From positions 3,038,001-3,102,000 of the forward strand of contig WWBZ02000073.1 of the NCBI GenBank assembly GCA_011503125.2: DNA of 64,000 bases, in the 5' to 3' direction. The first letter of the stretch is position 1; every line of letters begins with the position of its first letter. The position numbers and the translations under genes were made by a program. Below, in pieces: positions 1-11,789 of this stretch. The notes under the pieces were generated by a model, which saw only the letters and a list, made by a program, of their open reading frames with translations, had not been told where the DNA came from and did not search any database. Origin of the DNA: Botryosphaeria dothidea (taxonomy: Eukaryota > Ascomycota > Dothideomycetes > Botryosphaeriales > Botryosphaeriaceae).

Positions 1-1093
1 TATCACTATTAGTATAGCATAAGAGGGTAAAACTCATCAAATATGTGCAGTGGACAAATTGCTATGAATGGTGATTGGCCTGCTGCTATTGTTTGACGAT
101 AAGGCCCAGCCCGTTGCTTTCAAGGCTGTGGGCAGCCATTTTGTCTTTAAACCGTAGCCATTCGGAACTAACACCAGGCAGATACAGAAACGATAGCACA
201 GCCTCGCTGTGTACGGCTTTCTTTTTACTCGATGTACGAGTTGATATATCTACCTCGGCGCCTCTAATACCGCACTCTTTGAGAGAGTGAGAACTCGGAT
301 TCGTAAGCGGATTCGGAGAGATAACTGCGTATTCTCTACTACCGGCTCATGATTGGTACATTCCAAAGCCCGGACCTTGGGCGATATATGCTATCTACCA
401 CGTCTCGAGTGTTGCGTTACTACCTTAACATTGTATTGTCTCACCTCAGTGTCAGCCTAGACTCTTTAAATAGTAGATATGAAAATGCGCACTGGTTTAT
501 CAGGGCGCTATAGCCTCAAGAGCTGCAAGCCCACACAAGACGAAGTACAGCCAGAGCCAAGTCCTCCTACAATTTTGCAGAGCTCTGTGGTCATGCATCC
601 CATTGAAAAACACATAGAGAAGGACTAGATCTAAATACTCGGTAGGAGGAAAGGCCCAGAGATGCGGATAGTATGGTTGTTGCATAAGGTAGAGGTCGGG
701 TATCGGGAAGTAGCACGTCCGGCTTGGCGCCGGCATGAGGTGTAGGATCCGGATCAGATTACGGCTAATCGACGAACCTGGAGATAAGGCTTCCTGAATA
801 CAGTTTACTGCGTTATATATTCCTGGATACAGCATGCATGTAGGTTCCTTAAAAGGCATTCGTATTTTTCTTCTTATTATTCCCGCCAAGAGAGCTCCAA
901 GACGTGGCTTCGTTCCGCAACTTTGCAGATCCATGCAAAGAATGACTGGTGTGACATGGATTTGCTTCACAGCTACATGTAAGCTAGACGCATCCGCGCG
1001 ATGGACTTTCTTAAATAGTACTGAGTGAGTCTTCCACCAGGACGTTACTATATCCTTACATCTTGCTTGTTCAAGTGTCGTAGCACCGCCAGT
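1..1093. other. no recognisable gene
   Basis: Both strands carry short open frames, the longest a 156-codon minus-strand frame at 500-970 with a hydrophobic C-terminal half. None has a family motif, a convincing start or splice signals. This stretch probably holds the upstream region of the DUF300 gene and degenerate intergenic DNA. Confidence 0.5.
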
Positions 1094-2523
1094 ATGCCTA
1101 AATGCGATAGTTCGAAGTTACATGAGCCAAGTAAGTCACTCCCCTTCCAATACAGAATAGAAGAACAAGGTCCTGATAGGCTAAACGTCTCCGAGGATGG
1201 TTTCATCGGGAGCCTCACTTTTCACGGATTCAGCGTCGGCTTAGCTGGGTGCTTCACTCTAGCAGCAGGTCTCCTGTCCTTCTACCTTATGTTCCGTCAT
1301 GCCACAAACTATACGTGTCCTGGCGAGCAGAGATTGTACTACTCGAACTCTCCGCACCGTAGGAAATCCATCGCACTGACTCTTCGCCTCAATAGCATCT
1401 TGCGAATTCTCTTGATGGTTCCCATCTATAGTATTGCGTGTTGTCTCTCTATCAAATTCTACCAACATCACACATACTTCGAAGCAATCCATCAACTTTA
1501 CGAAGCGCTGGTCCTCGCATCATTTTTCATGCTTCTTTGCCGTTACCTGGCCCCGGATCACCGTTCTTTGAAAGAGAAATTCAAGACTGTCACGCCGCGA
1601 CCTTGGATGCCACCTATCGCTTGGCTAGCAATGTGCACAGGTGGGCAGAGGGGCCCGTTCCGTACACCGAGCAATGGTTTGACCTTTTTAAATGTGCTTA
1701 TACCGTAAATGACATCCGAGAATACCACGCCATTAACAGTTTATAGGTCGTCTGGCTGTTCGTCTTCCAGTACAGCTTCGTCAAGTTCATCACGACCATC
1801 TTGATCATCATCACCGAGGCTGCGGGAGTCTTCTGCGCTCAGACATTCGACGCGAAATTCGCCCATGTCTGGATAACGGTGGTCCAGATTATTTCTCTTG
1901 TCACGGCAATGATGTGCCTCACTCAATTCTACATGCAGTCCAAAACGGAGTTGGCTCCGCACAACCCGTGGTTGAAGTTCTTCGCGTTCAAGCTCATCGT
2001 GCTTGTGGCATACATTCAAACAGTAAGCGCAAGGGAACTGCGAAAGAACTCGTTCAATGAACAATGGCTAACTTGGCCGCTGCAGTTCATCATCGACAAT
2101 TTGACTAGCGACGGCGGCGCCATCAGCCCTTCCAACACGGTTGGATATCAATCTTGGAAACTCGGCATCCCAAATCTTCTTCTGTGCTTGGAGATGTCGC
2201 TCGTGGCACTATTGCACATATGGGCCTATCCTTGGACGCCCTATGCCGTTAATAAGGCGGTGGCGCTAGATACTGATCCCATGGTTGGCAGCTCTGGCAA
2301 CAACATTCCCCTCCAGGACCAGGAGCGCGCTGAAGTCGACAGGAAGAGTTCAATTACACATGACTCGACCTATATGACAGCGCGGGTCAGCCAAGGCGGG
2401 CCATTTGGTGTTCGTGCATTCATGGACATGCTGAATTTCTGGGACTTTGTCACGGCGATCGGGAGGGCAGGGCGCTGGTTATTTGTTGGCCGAAAGGCCC
2501 GGGGAGTGCATAATATCCCATAA
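1094..2523 (+). CDS. DUF300 / OST-alpha (TMEM184-like) seven-TM protein
   Basis: Predicted integral membrane protein of the DUF300 (PF03619, organic solute transporter alpha/TMEM184) family. I infer three exons: 1094-1693, 1747-2022 and 2086-2523, giving 437 aa. The first ATG follows an in-frame TGA at 1022. Intron 1 (GTGCTT..TATAG) is needed to join the 'GLTFLN' block to 'WLFVFQY', which matches the family spacing. Intron 2 (2023-2085) is 63 nt, stop-free and a multiple of three, so a simple frame scan reads through it; it has GTAAGC, a CTAAC branch site and CTGCAG, and removing it restores the family spacing before 'IIDNLTS'. Several hydrophobic segments lie between residues about 40 and 310, followed by a polar C-terminal tail. 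Members of the family act at plasma or vacuolar membranes, but the substrate cannot be told from sequence. No disabling change was seen. Confidence 0.82.
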
Positions 2524-3272
2524 ATTAAAGGTCTGATGTATTCAAGGTCCTACAAGCCTGGAGGGTATATTTTCTGCTTCAGATGTAACTTCGGAGAAAG
2601 ATACGGCCGCCATAGTGTTATGGTAAAGGTAACACAATAAATTTCCGCACACGTTGAACGGTGAAGTGAATAATCAGAAACTCAGAGGCGAATCTGTTCT
2701 GATAAGAAAACTTTCTGGGATATCGTGTCTGTAACAAGAAAATCTCTCGAGCCGGCCGCCGCAAGATTTATGCAGGGCATGCTACCGTCGCTCAGCTTTC
2801 CAGGTAACTATGGGTTGACAGGGGCAATAAGTCTTATGGCTCATTGCGCGCTATTGTCTCGCTTGCATACCGATTCTCATTCGCATTCTCATTCGTACTC
2901 TCAAGCCTCGGGAGAGATCGGCAGTTATGACCCACCCGGTTGAGGATGCAACCCGAAACAGCGCTTGAAGCAGTGCCTGACCATGCACACGCAAATGAAC
3001 ATCTCGGCTTGGCCGCCAACTGGCTTCTGGGGTAGGCTCGGCATGCGTATGGTAAGCTGCAGCATCGGCAGGGGCTTGTCCCGGTCGCCGAATCCGAGTT
3101 GCATAGTTGCCGTACATAGAGTCATTGACCAAAACCGCTGATCGATTCATTGATCGACAGCCACTCTGAAAATTGGCAAACGAGAACCAGGATGATTACG
3201 GCAAGCAGACCAAATGGCGGCTATAAAGGGTCGCTTCTGTATCTTCTGTCTCTGAATTCATATTTCTACAAA
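2524..3272. other. intergenic, no gene seen
   Basis: Spacer of 749 bp between the DUF300 gene and the P450. It has a short run of imperfect six-base units of the type TCATTC at about 2875-2905. The rest shows no coding or RNA signal I can support. Confidence 0.6.
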
Positions 3273-5249
3273 ATGACGATCGATGCGAATGCAGCCGGTA
3301 TCACCGGCGAGTATGAGCGGTCCATCTTTACCGTTGGGATTTTGCTGCTAGCTGCAGCAACGTTTCTGCTCCAGAAAACAATATTTGGTTCACATCTCGA
3401 CCATATACCGCTCGTTCGTTCTGATATCGGTGACGCCGAGAAGAGATGGAAAGTATGGGAGAGGGGAGCCAAAGAGCTTTATCGAGAAGGATGCAGACAG
3501 GTTGGAATTTTATGGATATATTGTAACGCGTCAGCTAACTCGGAGTACAGTTCAAATCGGTGTTTCGTGTCACGACACCTGAGGGTACGATACCATATCT
3601 TCTTTGAAAGATAGAAGCTCATTTTATAGGTGACCGTGTCATGGTGCCTTACCATCTCTTGGATGAGATAAAGGCTAAAGGTGATGATGAACTTAGCAAT
3701 GTCAAAGCACTAGATGCTGTGGGTTTCGCTATCCGCTTCATCAAGAGTTTCTAACATGTCCTTCTCTCTCTTGCAGATTGTCTTGAAAGAGCTGACTGGC
3801 ATCCGCTCCGTCTCGCCCCTGATGAATCACATCGTGAAAGCAGACCTCACCACTGCCCTGAGTAAGATTATCTTTGAGGATTAACGGAGCCGGGCTGATA
3901 CTCAGTGTTCATAGCAAGAATTAACCCGGGACTAGAAAAGGCCGCGGCAGAAGCTATCGAATCGGAACTTCCATCCTGTGAAGATTGGACAGGCATCAAT
4001 TTTAATGCAGTCATGCTCCGCGTGGTTGCAATTGTCTCAGGCTACATTTTCATTGGCCCAGATCTTTGCCGCAGGGAAGAATATCTTCACGCCAGCATCA
4101 GGTATACCATAGATGCATTCAGCGGAATCCGACAGTTGAAAACGTGGCGTAAATGGCTTCGACCAGTTGTTGCCTCCTGGATACCGGAAATTCGAAAGAT
4201 TCGCGACCATAAAGAGAGAGCCAAAAAATTTCTCGTGCCAGTCATACAGGCTAGAAAGAAAGCCATGCTTATGGAAGGATACCAGGCTCCGGACGATATG
4301 TTGCAGTGGATGATAAACAAAGCCGACAAGTTTGAGGAGATCCAGACAGACGAAGATCTTGCGGTGTTGCAGCTGGCTTTGAGCATGGCGGCAATCCATA
4401 CTACTACCGCGACCATAACACATCTGTAAGTGGGCCATTATTGCGCAGACCTTCTCAGGAAGTCACGGTACTCATTTAACAAGGATGTATGATATTGCTT
4501 GCAGACCTGAACTGGTCAAGAAGCTACGCGCAGAGATCGAGTCAGTGGTTGGAGAATGTGATGGCGTGATGAGCACCCAGGCCCTTTACAAGATGAGGTT
4601 GCTGGATAGCGTCATGAAAGAGTCTCAGAGAGTGAATCCTCTTGGGTTTGGTAGGTCACCTCTCGCTTCCTCTTACCCGTCGGAGAATACCCAGCTTACA
4701 CCCAGGGACAGTCGGATTCCCACGCCAGACTATCAAAGGCATAACACTCTCAGATGGAACGTACATACCGCCTAACGTTTTCATTGAAGCGCCAGTGGAG
4801 GCAATTGGTAGTGATAATGCTGTCTGGGACGATGCAGAGACGTTTGACCCCTACCGATTCTACAGGCTGCGTCAAAACGGAGGGGAGAATGCCAACCGCC
4901 ACCAATTCGTCACTCTTGGGAAAGGAGTTCTCTCCTTCGGGTACGGAAAGCACGGGTGTCCGGGGCGATTTTTTGCTGCAAACGAGATAAAACTCCTTGT
5001 GGTCGATATAATTCGCAAGTTCGACGTGAAAACAATCGGGGGGGAGAGGTATGAAAATCTTGAGCACGGTATCTCGGTGAGTAGTCTGTTATCATCAGAT
5101 AAACATCTTGCTAATAATGAGATCAATTGCAGAATGCGCCTGATTTTGGAAAGGAATTGTTGTTTAAAAGGATTCAATCAGGTAGGCAGAGTCATAGGTC
5201 GCAACAGTCAGTCGATCAGAGCGAAGAACGGAACCGCAAGGAAGATTAG
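3273..5249 (+). CDS. cytochrome P450, kaurene-oxidase/CYP68-like
   Basis: Microsomal haem-thiolate monooxygenase. Eight exons join in frame: 3273-3500, 3551-3584, 3630-3718, 3777-3861, 3906-4425, 4484-4650, 4706-5076 and 5133-5249 (1611 nt, 536 aa). The N-terminus has a hydrophobic anchor ('FTVGILLLAAATFLL'). The I-helix reads AAIHTT, the form seen in fungal ent-kaurene-oxidase-like P450s in place of AGxDTT. The K-helix ExxR is in 'KESQR', and the haem loop is 'FGYGKHGCPGRFF' with its Cys. Length is normal for the class. All introns have GT-AG ends, and no stop or frameshift was found, so the gene looks functional. The substrate is unknown. This subfamily usually oxidises terpenoid or polyketide products, which fits the acyltransferase and FMO remnants nearby. 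It is the only P450 in the window without a lesion. Confidence 0.88.
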
Positions 5250-6158
5250 TATTGGTATTCGGGAAAGACGCCTCAGCGGAGACAAAAATACAGATCTTAT
5301 AAAATATACATCACTTCTTCCGATCCTCCATCAATCCAATAGAGATATGTTTATACCTCCTACTCTTCTCGCTGCAAACCTCGCACTCTACCATGTTATG
5401 CCTGCCCTGCTTACCTTGAAGTGACTGCCATTTGCAGGAGGCTGAGTGGTCAGGTGTAGTAACGTGTGAGTCCACGGCTATAGGCGGTGTAAGTTATCGC
5501 ATCATCGACAGAGGATCTAGGCCGTCGGATGTGCTTTTTTTTTACCCATAGTTCGGAGATAAGATCGTCTTCCATTCGGTGTTCACTTTGCCGAGTGCAG
5601 GGGGGCAAATTCAGCCGATCTATGTGAGCTTTGCCCCACTATCGCGCAACACGAACTTCTCGCGGGCGAAGACTTCTAAAAGGCAGCTCTATTCGTGCAC
5701 ATCCCTGAAACACTTGCCATTTTGGTGTCGCCGTTGCGAAGAGCGAGTAGACTTCGTGTTTCTTGCTGAAAGAATGTACAATGCATGCGCAGCGCCTTAC
5801 CGTACGAGGAAACTGCAGATAGGCGTGCCGGAGCTCTTTCCCATACAGGAAGGTCCGCAAGAGTTTCTCTGGTATGCATGCAACACCTTAGTCAAGCATA
5901 TTTACTGATAGCTTGTTATAAGGACCACTAACTCCATGTGGAAGGTTCAAGGCGCTCGGCCTAGCTTCGAATGCTTAAGCTTCGCCGAAGCCTTGTTGTC
6001 CAAGAATGCAGTTGCGAGATCCGATCACGTCTTCATGCTACGAGATGTGACAACAGCGACTATTGATTTCTCTACAAATAGTGCTGGATTTCCTGCTCTT
6101 TTGAAGACAGCGCTCTCCGATTTGTCTTTCAACCTTCGCCTTGCTCGCCTCCTGCATC
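5250..6158. other. intergenic, protease upstream region
   Basis: About 0.9 kb between P450 and aspartic protease. It contains short overlapping frames on both strands without family motifs. The last few hundred bases, pyrimidine-rich near 6100-6150, are likely the protease promoter and leader. No other element was recognised. Confidence 0.55.
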
Positions 6159-7683
6159 ATGCCGTCTTTCAAGTTCGCCGCCGCCTTTGTGGCCCTCTGT
6201 GGTCTTTCTGCTGCTACTCCTATCGAGAAGCGCGGCAAGACTTTCACCTTGGAGCAAGTGCACCGTGGCAACTTCACCAAGAATGGGCCTTCTCAGGTTG
6301 TCAAGACCTTCAACAAGTTCGGCAAGGCCGCTCCCGTTGAGGCTGTTGCTGCTGCTGCCGCCGCCTCCACCGGCACCGTCACCACCACCCCTGGTGACGA
6401 GTACGATTCCCTATACCTGACCCCTGTCACTGTTGGCTCGAACACTCTGGAGCTCGACTTCGACACTGGTTCAGCCGATCTTTGGGTCTTCTCGACTGCT
6501 CTTTCTAGCAGCCTGCAGTCCGGTCACGCTGTCTACAACCCGTCGACCTCTGGTACTCGCAAGAGCGGTTACACCTGGTTAGTCACCCCTACCCTTGTTT
6601 CACCACTACTCTCTCCCAGATCTTTAAGTAATGTTTTCTTTCAATTTTCTCTCTGCATTTTCAACGGAAGTCTTCCGGTCATGTCTAGTATTATGCTTCA
6701 AAACCCACTGTGCTTCTGATCCTCGCACTTCGCTCACACTGATCCAGGAGCATCACCTATGGAGATGGCAGTGGTGCCAGCGGTGTTGTCTATGCCGATA
6801 AGGTTACGGTCGGGGGTGTTACGGCGACCTCTCAAGCTGTTGAGGCTGCCACCTCGGTTTCTAGCTCCTTCGCTCAGGACACCGACAATGATGGGCTTCT
6901 CGGCCTTGCCTTCAGCTCTATCAATACCGTCCGCCCTCAGAGCCAGACCACTTTCTTTGACACTGTTGGCAGCTCTCTTGCCAAGAAGCTGTTCGCTGTC
7001 ACCCTGAAGAAGGGTGCTCCCGGTGTAAGTTCCCGAAACTCTCGCAAATCCTTCTGATCCCTACCCTCTGCTAAACCGCCACCGAGATACATCCACATAA
7101 CCAAAATGGCCATTTTACTGACAATTTTGCTACAGTCATACGACTTTGGCTACATCGATTCAAGCAAATACACTGGCGACATCGTTTACACGAGCGTAAG
7201 CACTGCCAATGGATTCTGGGAGTTCAAGCCTACGGCCTACGCTATCGGTAGCGGCTCGACCGTTTCCGCCTCGATCGATGCCATTGCTGATACCGGAACC
7301 ACTCTCCTCTATCTCCCCAGCTCTGTCGTGTCCGCCTACTACCGCCAGGTCTCGGGTGCCCAGAACTCGGCCACCTACGGTGGCTGGGTCTTCCCTTGCA
7401 GTGCCTCGCTTCCCAGCTTTACGCTCGTCATTGGTGGTCAAAAGCGTACAGTACCTGGCTCTTACATTAACTATGCTCCGGCTTCCGGCTCGACCTGCTT
7501 CGGTGGCATCCAGCCTGATACTGGCATTGGTTTCTCCATTGTTGGTGACATCTTCCTCAAGGTGAGTTCCACTCGATTTTGATAAACGAGAGAGTACATC
7601 TCTAATAGTTTCTATAGTCCCAGTATGTTGTTTTTGATGCCAGCACCAGCACCCCTCGCCTCGGCTTCGCCCAACAGGCTTGA
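6159..7683 (+). CDS. secreted pepsin-like aspartic protease (aspergillopepsin type)
   Basis: Acid endopeptidase of family A1, probably secreted. Four exons (6159-6577, 6748-7024, 7136-7561, 7618-7683; 1188 nt) give 395 aa. The N-terminal signal peptide ('[13 protein letters not shown]') is followed by a propeptide with a Lys-Arg near residue 25. An Ala-rich linker precedes the mature enzyme. Catalytic aspartates are in '[11 protein letters not shown]' and in '[12 protein letters not shown]'; the flap tyrosine is in 'ITYGDGS'. The C-terminus ends in 'RLGFAQQA', as in penicillopepsin/aspergillopepsin homologues. Intron boundaries are GTTAGT, GTAAGT and GTGAGT with standard AG acceptors. Codon use is strongly C-ending, unlike the decayed neighbours, and the gene looks intact. 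It is a nutritional or virulence-associated type of protease; regulation cannot be read from the sequence. Confidence 0.95.
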
Positions 7684-8810
7684 GCGGTTTCCGCGTGGAA
7701 CTTTCGAGATGGATCAGGACTGATCAGGAGGAGATGAAATCCCTTTTACGTAGCTCGTATGGGTAGCTTTCTTGATTCAAATCCAGCACTTCAAATCTTG
7801 CAAGTAACGGCTGCGGATGGGTGACGAAATACAAAATGCTTGCCATGGCTAAATCCGTGATTCGCCTACTTACCTCATGGCAACGGCCATTTCCAGGCAG
7901 CTGAGGATCGCTCGGCTATCCGAGTGGAACAAGTTACCCACAACGCTGAGATAAAGCGGAGAAGGAGGGATCAGGCATGGAATCAATGATAACGGTGCCG
8001 TTGCAAAAGGAAGATAAGTGAAAGGTGGCGGAAGTACAGAATCAAACGGCACAAGGCTGGATGGGGATGTGACGTCGCAGACGATCATGAGGGCAGACGT
8101 TGCGACTTCCCATTGGAGGGCAGCTAGCTACAAGCTTTTTCTCTATCGGAGATCTGTGGGCGTCCTTCCTACAGTGGCCAGATTAGGGTTGCCATAGAAC
8201 AAAGTTTCATAAGACAAGCTTTTGATCGCCCTACATCCTGGTATGACCTCGCCTGCAGCCTAGGAAATAACATTCTTAGCGCGAAAATCGGAAAGCTGAT
8301 TAGGACCCACATTCAACGGGCGCACTTGTCCCGTGTGAATATATCCGACTACATCATTCAGGCACACGCATATTCGAGTGTTGTAAATCGAATTCAGGGT
8401 CAACGAAGGTATGTACGACTCACTGGAGACCCACATACTGCTCTGATTATCTCGATTTGCGACCATGCTCGAGTAAGACCGGTGGATTAACATACTTCTC
8501 CTCATTTCCTTTTTTCTTTTTTTTGTCTTAGCTACAGCGTGCAAATAAAAAAAATCCCTCAAGGTTGCGTGTGAGCTAAGTGGAGCAAGTTGGAGAGCGT
8601 GTAACAGTGTAGGGCGCGCACGAATAGACACCCAATCACTGGAGGATAATTGACACGCAACGTTATCAGTATCGTCGTGCGGCTCTGCTACCCATGTGGA
8701 TTCTTGGTCCTTGCGACACATTTTCCCGTGTGGGCTTTCTGCCCTTTGGGTGTAAAGTCCTTGTGCCCTGTGGTTTGTAACAGATGCTAGCTTGTGCAGT
8801 CGATGCTCCT
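7684..8810. other. intergenic with one dispersed-repeat copy
   Basis: No supported gene in 1.1 kb. A 223-codon minus-strand frame covers 8260-8931 but has no family match and ends within the decayed monooxygenase. The only notable element is a 55-bp repeat at 8585-8639, described separately. Confidence 0.55.
8585..8639 (+). repeat. 55-bp dispersed repeat, copy A
   Basis: This matches 22068-22122 at 51 of 55 positions in the same orientation. The core starts GCAAGTTGGAGAGCGTG and ends ACACCCAATCAC. Three of the four differences are transitions. It sits in non-coding DNA between the protease and the decayed FAD monooxygenase. What it derives from is unknown. Confidence 0.8.
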
Positions 8811-9900
8811 TTAGCTTAACATCAGCGTAAGCCTCGCTTCGACATTTACTCCGTCTTGTAAACGTGAATTCGCCACCCAAGCCTTGCGACGTGTTCGACT
8901 TCCAGTCCGAGCCACCGAGTGAACGAAACAATCAGGTCTTACCAAAACGTATTTCGCCTTCGCCCCAACTCTTCTCTCAAAACTGCGTTCATCATAACCC
9001 CTCATCGGCTCCACACCCGCCCTCACCAACTCTTCCCTATTGCAAGGAACACAAACCGTATACTTCTCCCTCTCTTCTTTCGTAGCCACCACCCTTGTCT
9101 TCCCTGCCCGTAATAAAAACGTCACCGACCCCATCCCGACCACCTCCTCCTGCAGTCCCACCCTCCACATCAACCGCCTCCGCCGCAATGCCCTTCTCCC
9201 CACCCAACAACACCACCACTGCAAGACTCCCAGTTTTCCTCAAAAGCACCCCATCGCTCAACTCCACCCCACCCCGCCAATACGCCCGCACCCACACCTG
9301 CGCCGCCCTCACGCCCCCACCCCTCCGGCTCAAGAAAAACCCGCCCTCGCACGCCTCCAGCGGCTTGCCGCCGCCGTTGTCGTCGCCCATGCGGGCCCGT
9401 CTGAGCAAGTAGTGCGCTCCCGGCACGAGCGCGATGACGCGCAGGAGCAGCCTTGCGAGGAAAGCGCGCAGCGGCGACGCGCTGCACCTGCTCGTTCTGC
9501 CAGCCGAGCAGGAGGGCGTGCTGTTTGGGCGGGAGCTGCGAGGTCGCGCATGATGGGGGAAGGCGCAGCAGCAGCGCGAGCCGCCAGGCCAGCGAGGTGG
9601 CGTCGCGCAGGCCGGCGGCGATGCCCTGGCCGTCGAAGGGCGGGAAGACGTGCGCAGCGTTGCCGAGGATGAGCGTGCGGTCGTGGAACCAGCGGTTGGC
9701 TACTTTGTGGGCGAAGCTGTGGAGAAAGGCGCGGTGTGGTGAGTCGCTGACGAGTTGTTGGGCGGTGGGGATGGGGGAGACCTACTGGAATGCGCGACAG
9801 CGGAGGGCTTTCAGGCAGTCTTTGGGGAAGTCGACGCGTGGTACTTGGAGTGCGCCCCTGGTTTTCTTAGTGTCCTGTTTTGTGAGGTGTATGCTGCGGG
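8811..9900 (-). pseudogene. decayed FAD-dependent aromatic monooxygenase (C-terminal part)
   Basis: Reading the minus strand from about 9890 downwards gives an FAD_binding_3-type hydroxylase in pieces. First comes 'VDFPKDCLKALRCRAF', then an in-frame TAG near 9784, then 'SDSPHRAFLHSFAHK', then the flavin motif 'LILGNAAHVFPPFDGQGIA', and finally, in a shifted frame, the thioredoxin-like C-terminal domain ending 'YVLVRPDCFVHSVART'. At least two frame changes are needed (near 9465 and near 9150). The family's GDAAH aspartate is Asn here. The N-terminal GxGxxG nucleotide-binding part is absent: homology stops near 9900, where a transcription factor fragment on the other strand begins. The intact family hydroxylates phenolic compounds. 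This copy cannot encode an enzyme. Confidence 0.75.
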
Positions 9901-9919
9901 AAGTGGTACTTGAAGTGAG

Positions 9920-11076
9920 ATGCCCGCCTGCTCAGCCAAGGACGGAAGTTATCCATCAGGTTCTCCAGAGGATTTTCAACAGAGTCTCCCTTTTGGATGG
10001 AGTACTCGTGCCTGTCTTGGAATCAGCGTGGTGACTCTGGACCCATCCGTTACACATGGATGCTCATGGGGAAGCTGGCCCGCATCGTCTACGGCTGCAA
10101 GCTGCACCAAGTCGACAAGGACGACAGTGCTGCACATCCGTACTTTCCGAACACCAGCCTGGAGGAGCTCCGCTACGTGTGGTGGACGGTCATCAAGATC
10201 GATAACTTCAGCAACGTTCTCGCCGGGACTCCGCGCGCCATCGACGCCATGATTGCGGCCACGTCTCTACCTTGCACTTCCGTCTCTGATTTCACCGCAG
10301 GCATGGAACCGGATCCAAGTTTGAAGTACATCCACGGATACGAACGGATGCTTTCTAGGCCTTCGTGGAGAACGCTAATAATGCTATTGCTGCGGATGGG
10401 CAGCAGCTGCAACTTTCCATGTGTTTGCTTTTGCTCAAGATGAGCCGCCGCTTACAGGTGACGCCGGCAAACGCTGAGAATGAGCAGCCCGAGGAACACC
10501 TTGTAGATCTACAAGTTGAATACGTGAGGATCTGCGAGACGCTTCCGGCATGGGTGATGGACCCGCAGCTGGCAACGCAGCACTACGAGACGAAGATCCA
10601 GCACAGATCACGGCTGGAGGCACTTCTACAGTTAAGGCTGTATGTCTGATGCACCAGAACTTACGAATCCTCACTGACCCAGGACCAGATGTTGTTTGTA
10701 CTCTATGACGCCGTCGCTGCTGCACCTGAACGGCAGAAGGGCAGTTGAGGATGAAGCCGAAGGCAAGTTGTTGCAAGTCTGGGACAAGTTCATATCCAAC
10801 CTCATGGCAGCAGTGGGTATTTACCAAGTCATGCTTGCTTCTTATTACTCGGTCTGCGATCCCATGATGAGCAGCGGCATTTGGATCCTCGGCTGCATGC
10901 TGAGCATTTGTCTGATGCAGCAAGCAACGGTCCCGACCGATCTCACATCGCAGCCCTCCCCGCTGAGAAAGCACATGGAGACAGGGTTTGAGGGTTTGAT
11001 GGGTACCATGGCCGGATTTGCCAAGATGTGGCCGATGTCCCGAAAACTACTGGGTAGGTTCAGCAGTATTCTTTAA
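9920..11076 (+). pseudogene. fungal-specific transcription factor, middle domain only
   Basis: The translation matches the fungal-specific transcription factor domain (PF04082). It has 'WMLMGKLARIVYGCKLHQ', then 'LEELRYVWWTVIKIDN' with 'LAGTPRAID' (the RRxxWW region), then helical C-terminal blocks to a stop at 11074-11076. One good intron (about 10638-10682, GTATGT..CCCAG, CTGAC branch site) joins two blocks in frame. A frame change near 10358 (CTTTCTAGGCCTTC) is best explained by loss of one G. No Zn2Cys6 cluster is present upstream: homology starts abruptly near 9920, back-to-back with a truncated monooxygenase. It therefore looks like a rearranged, truncated regulator of the kind that often sits in secondary-metabolite clusters. 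Expression as a DNA-binding activator is unlikely. Confidence 0.7.
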
Positions 11077-11498
11077 CATGCCTTACCCACCTTCGCCTCG
11101 GAACCATTGATAGCGGAGGACCGAGAATATCCCTTGGCAGTACCTCCGTTTAGTTGGTGATTTTTGGAAACTCTTAGCGTCCCTCGAATCCCTTCGCTGT
11201 TGGCACAACGTTCCCCTCGACCTCGGCCGAGCCGTGAAACTTACCGAACGACTCCACGTCCCGTTCCCCATCCATGAAACCGCAGCCCCGGACACCATCT
11301 ACAAATTCGACATCCTCGGCACGTGCAGAGTCTCTTTGGATAATAGCGACTTGGATCTGGACCTGTTGCAATTATGGGCCACTGAATAGCCGCACGTATG
11401 TTTGTCCAAGCCCCTTCGGCAGACTCACCAGCGGATAGGTCCCTTATTAGCAACAGCCAACTTGGTGAATCCAGTGTCAGTACCGAGCCGGCTGACCC
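11077..11498. other. unassigned, short open frame
   Basis: A plus-strand frame of about 75 codons up to the TAG near 11386 has coding-like codon use ('LRCWHNVPLDLGRAV'). I cannot assign it to a family, and it lacks a start. It may be a remnant belonging to the transcription factor or to another lost gene. Confidence 0.3.
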
Positions 11499-11789
11499 TC
11501 ACGCCTGAAGCCAGGAAGTCGTTAAGCACAGTCGATACGATGTCGGGGGCGTCGCAGGTACTGCTGGCGGAGAAGAGTCAGTCTTGAGTGAAAAAGCCTC
11601 CTTGCTTTGATAGTCTACTGGCGTCCGCCCGCTTGCCGGCGGTTGTGGTTGTAGTGTCCCTTTTTCAGCGGTTGTCCCTGTGGGAAGTTCCCTGTCGCAA
11701 CCGTACCAGTGGCAAAGTACGGATTCTTGAGGCTGTCCTTTCAGGATCACTTGAATATTGCCGCAGTTGCATAGAACTTTACAAGACAT
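11499..11789 (-). pseudogene. GFA/CENP-V-like zinc enzyme, N-terminal remnant
   Basis: The first 30 residues from the ATG at 11789 ('MSCKVLCNCGNIQVILKG', then 'ESVLCHWYGC') resemble the start of the glutathione-dependent formaldehyde-activating (GFA, PF04828) fold. Those proteins begin with a CxCG zinc site and a CHCxxC site. Here the second Cys of CHC is Trp, and after residue 35 the similarity is lost. The remaining zinc ligands of the family (the CxxCG block near the end) are missing. With about 96 codons it is below the usual 130-150. I treat it as a fragment; a chance match is possible. Confidence 0.4.

Noticed and set aside
500..970. 156-codon minus-strand frame with hydrophobic end
   Set aside because: No family motif, no promoter or splice support, and composition like the surrounding non-coding DNA.
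2870..2910. Short TCATTC-type tandem units
   Set aside because: Only a few imperfect units over about 35 bp; not a convincing satellite or CRISPR-like array. No CRISPR is expected in a fungal nucleus.
8260..8931. 223-codon minus-strand frame downstream of the protease
   Set aside because: It spans the 55-bp repeat and part of the monooxygenase remnant in the wrong phase and shows no domain of its own.
9040..9672. Plus-strand frames opposite the monooxygenase remnant
   Set aside because: Arg/Pro/Ala-rich shadows; the minus strand carries the recognisable flavin motifs.
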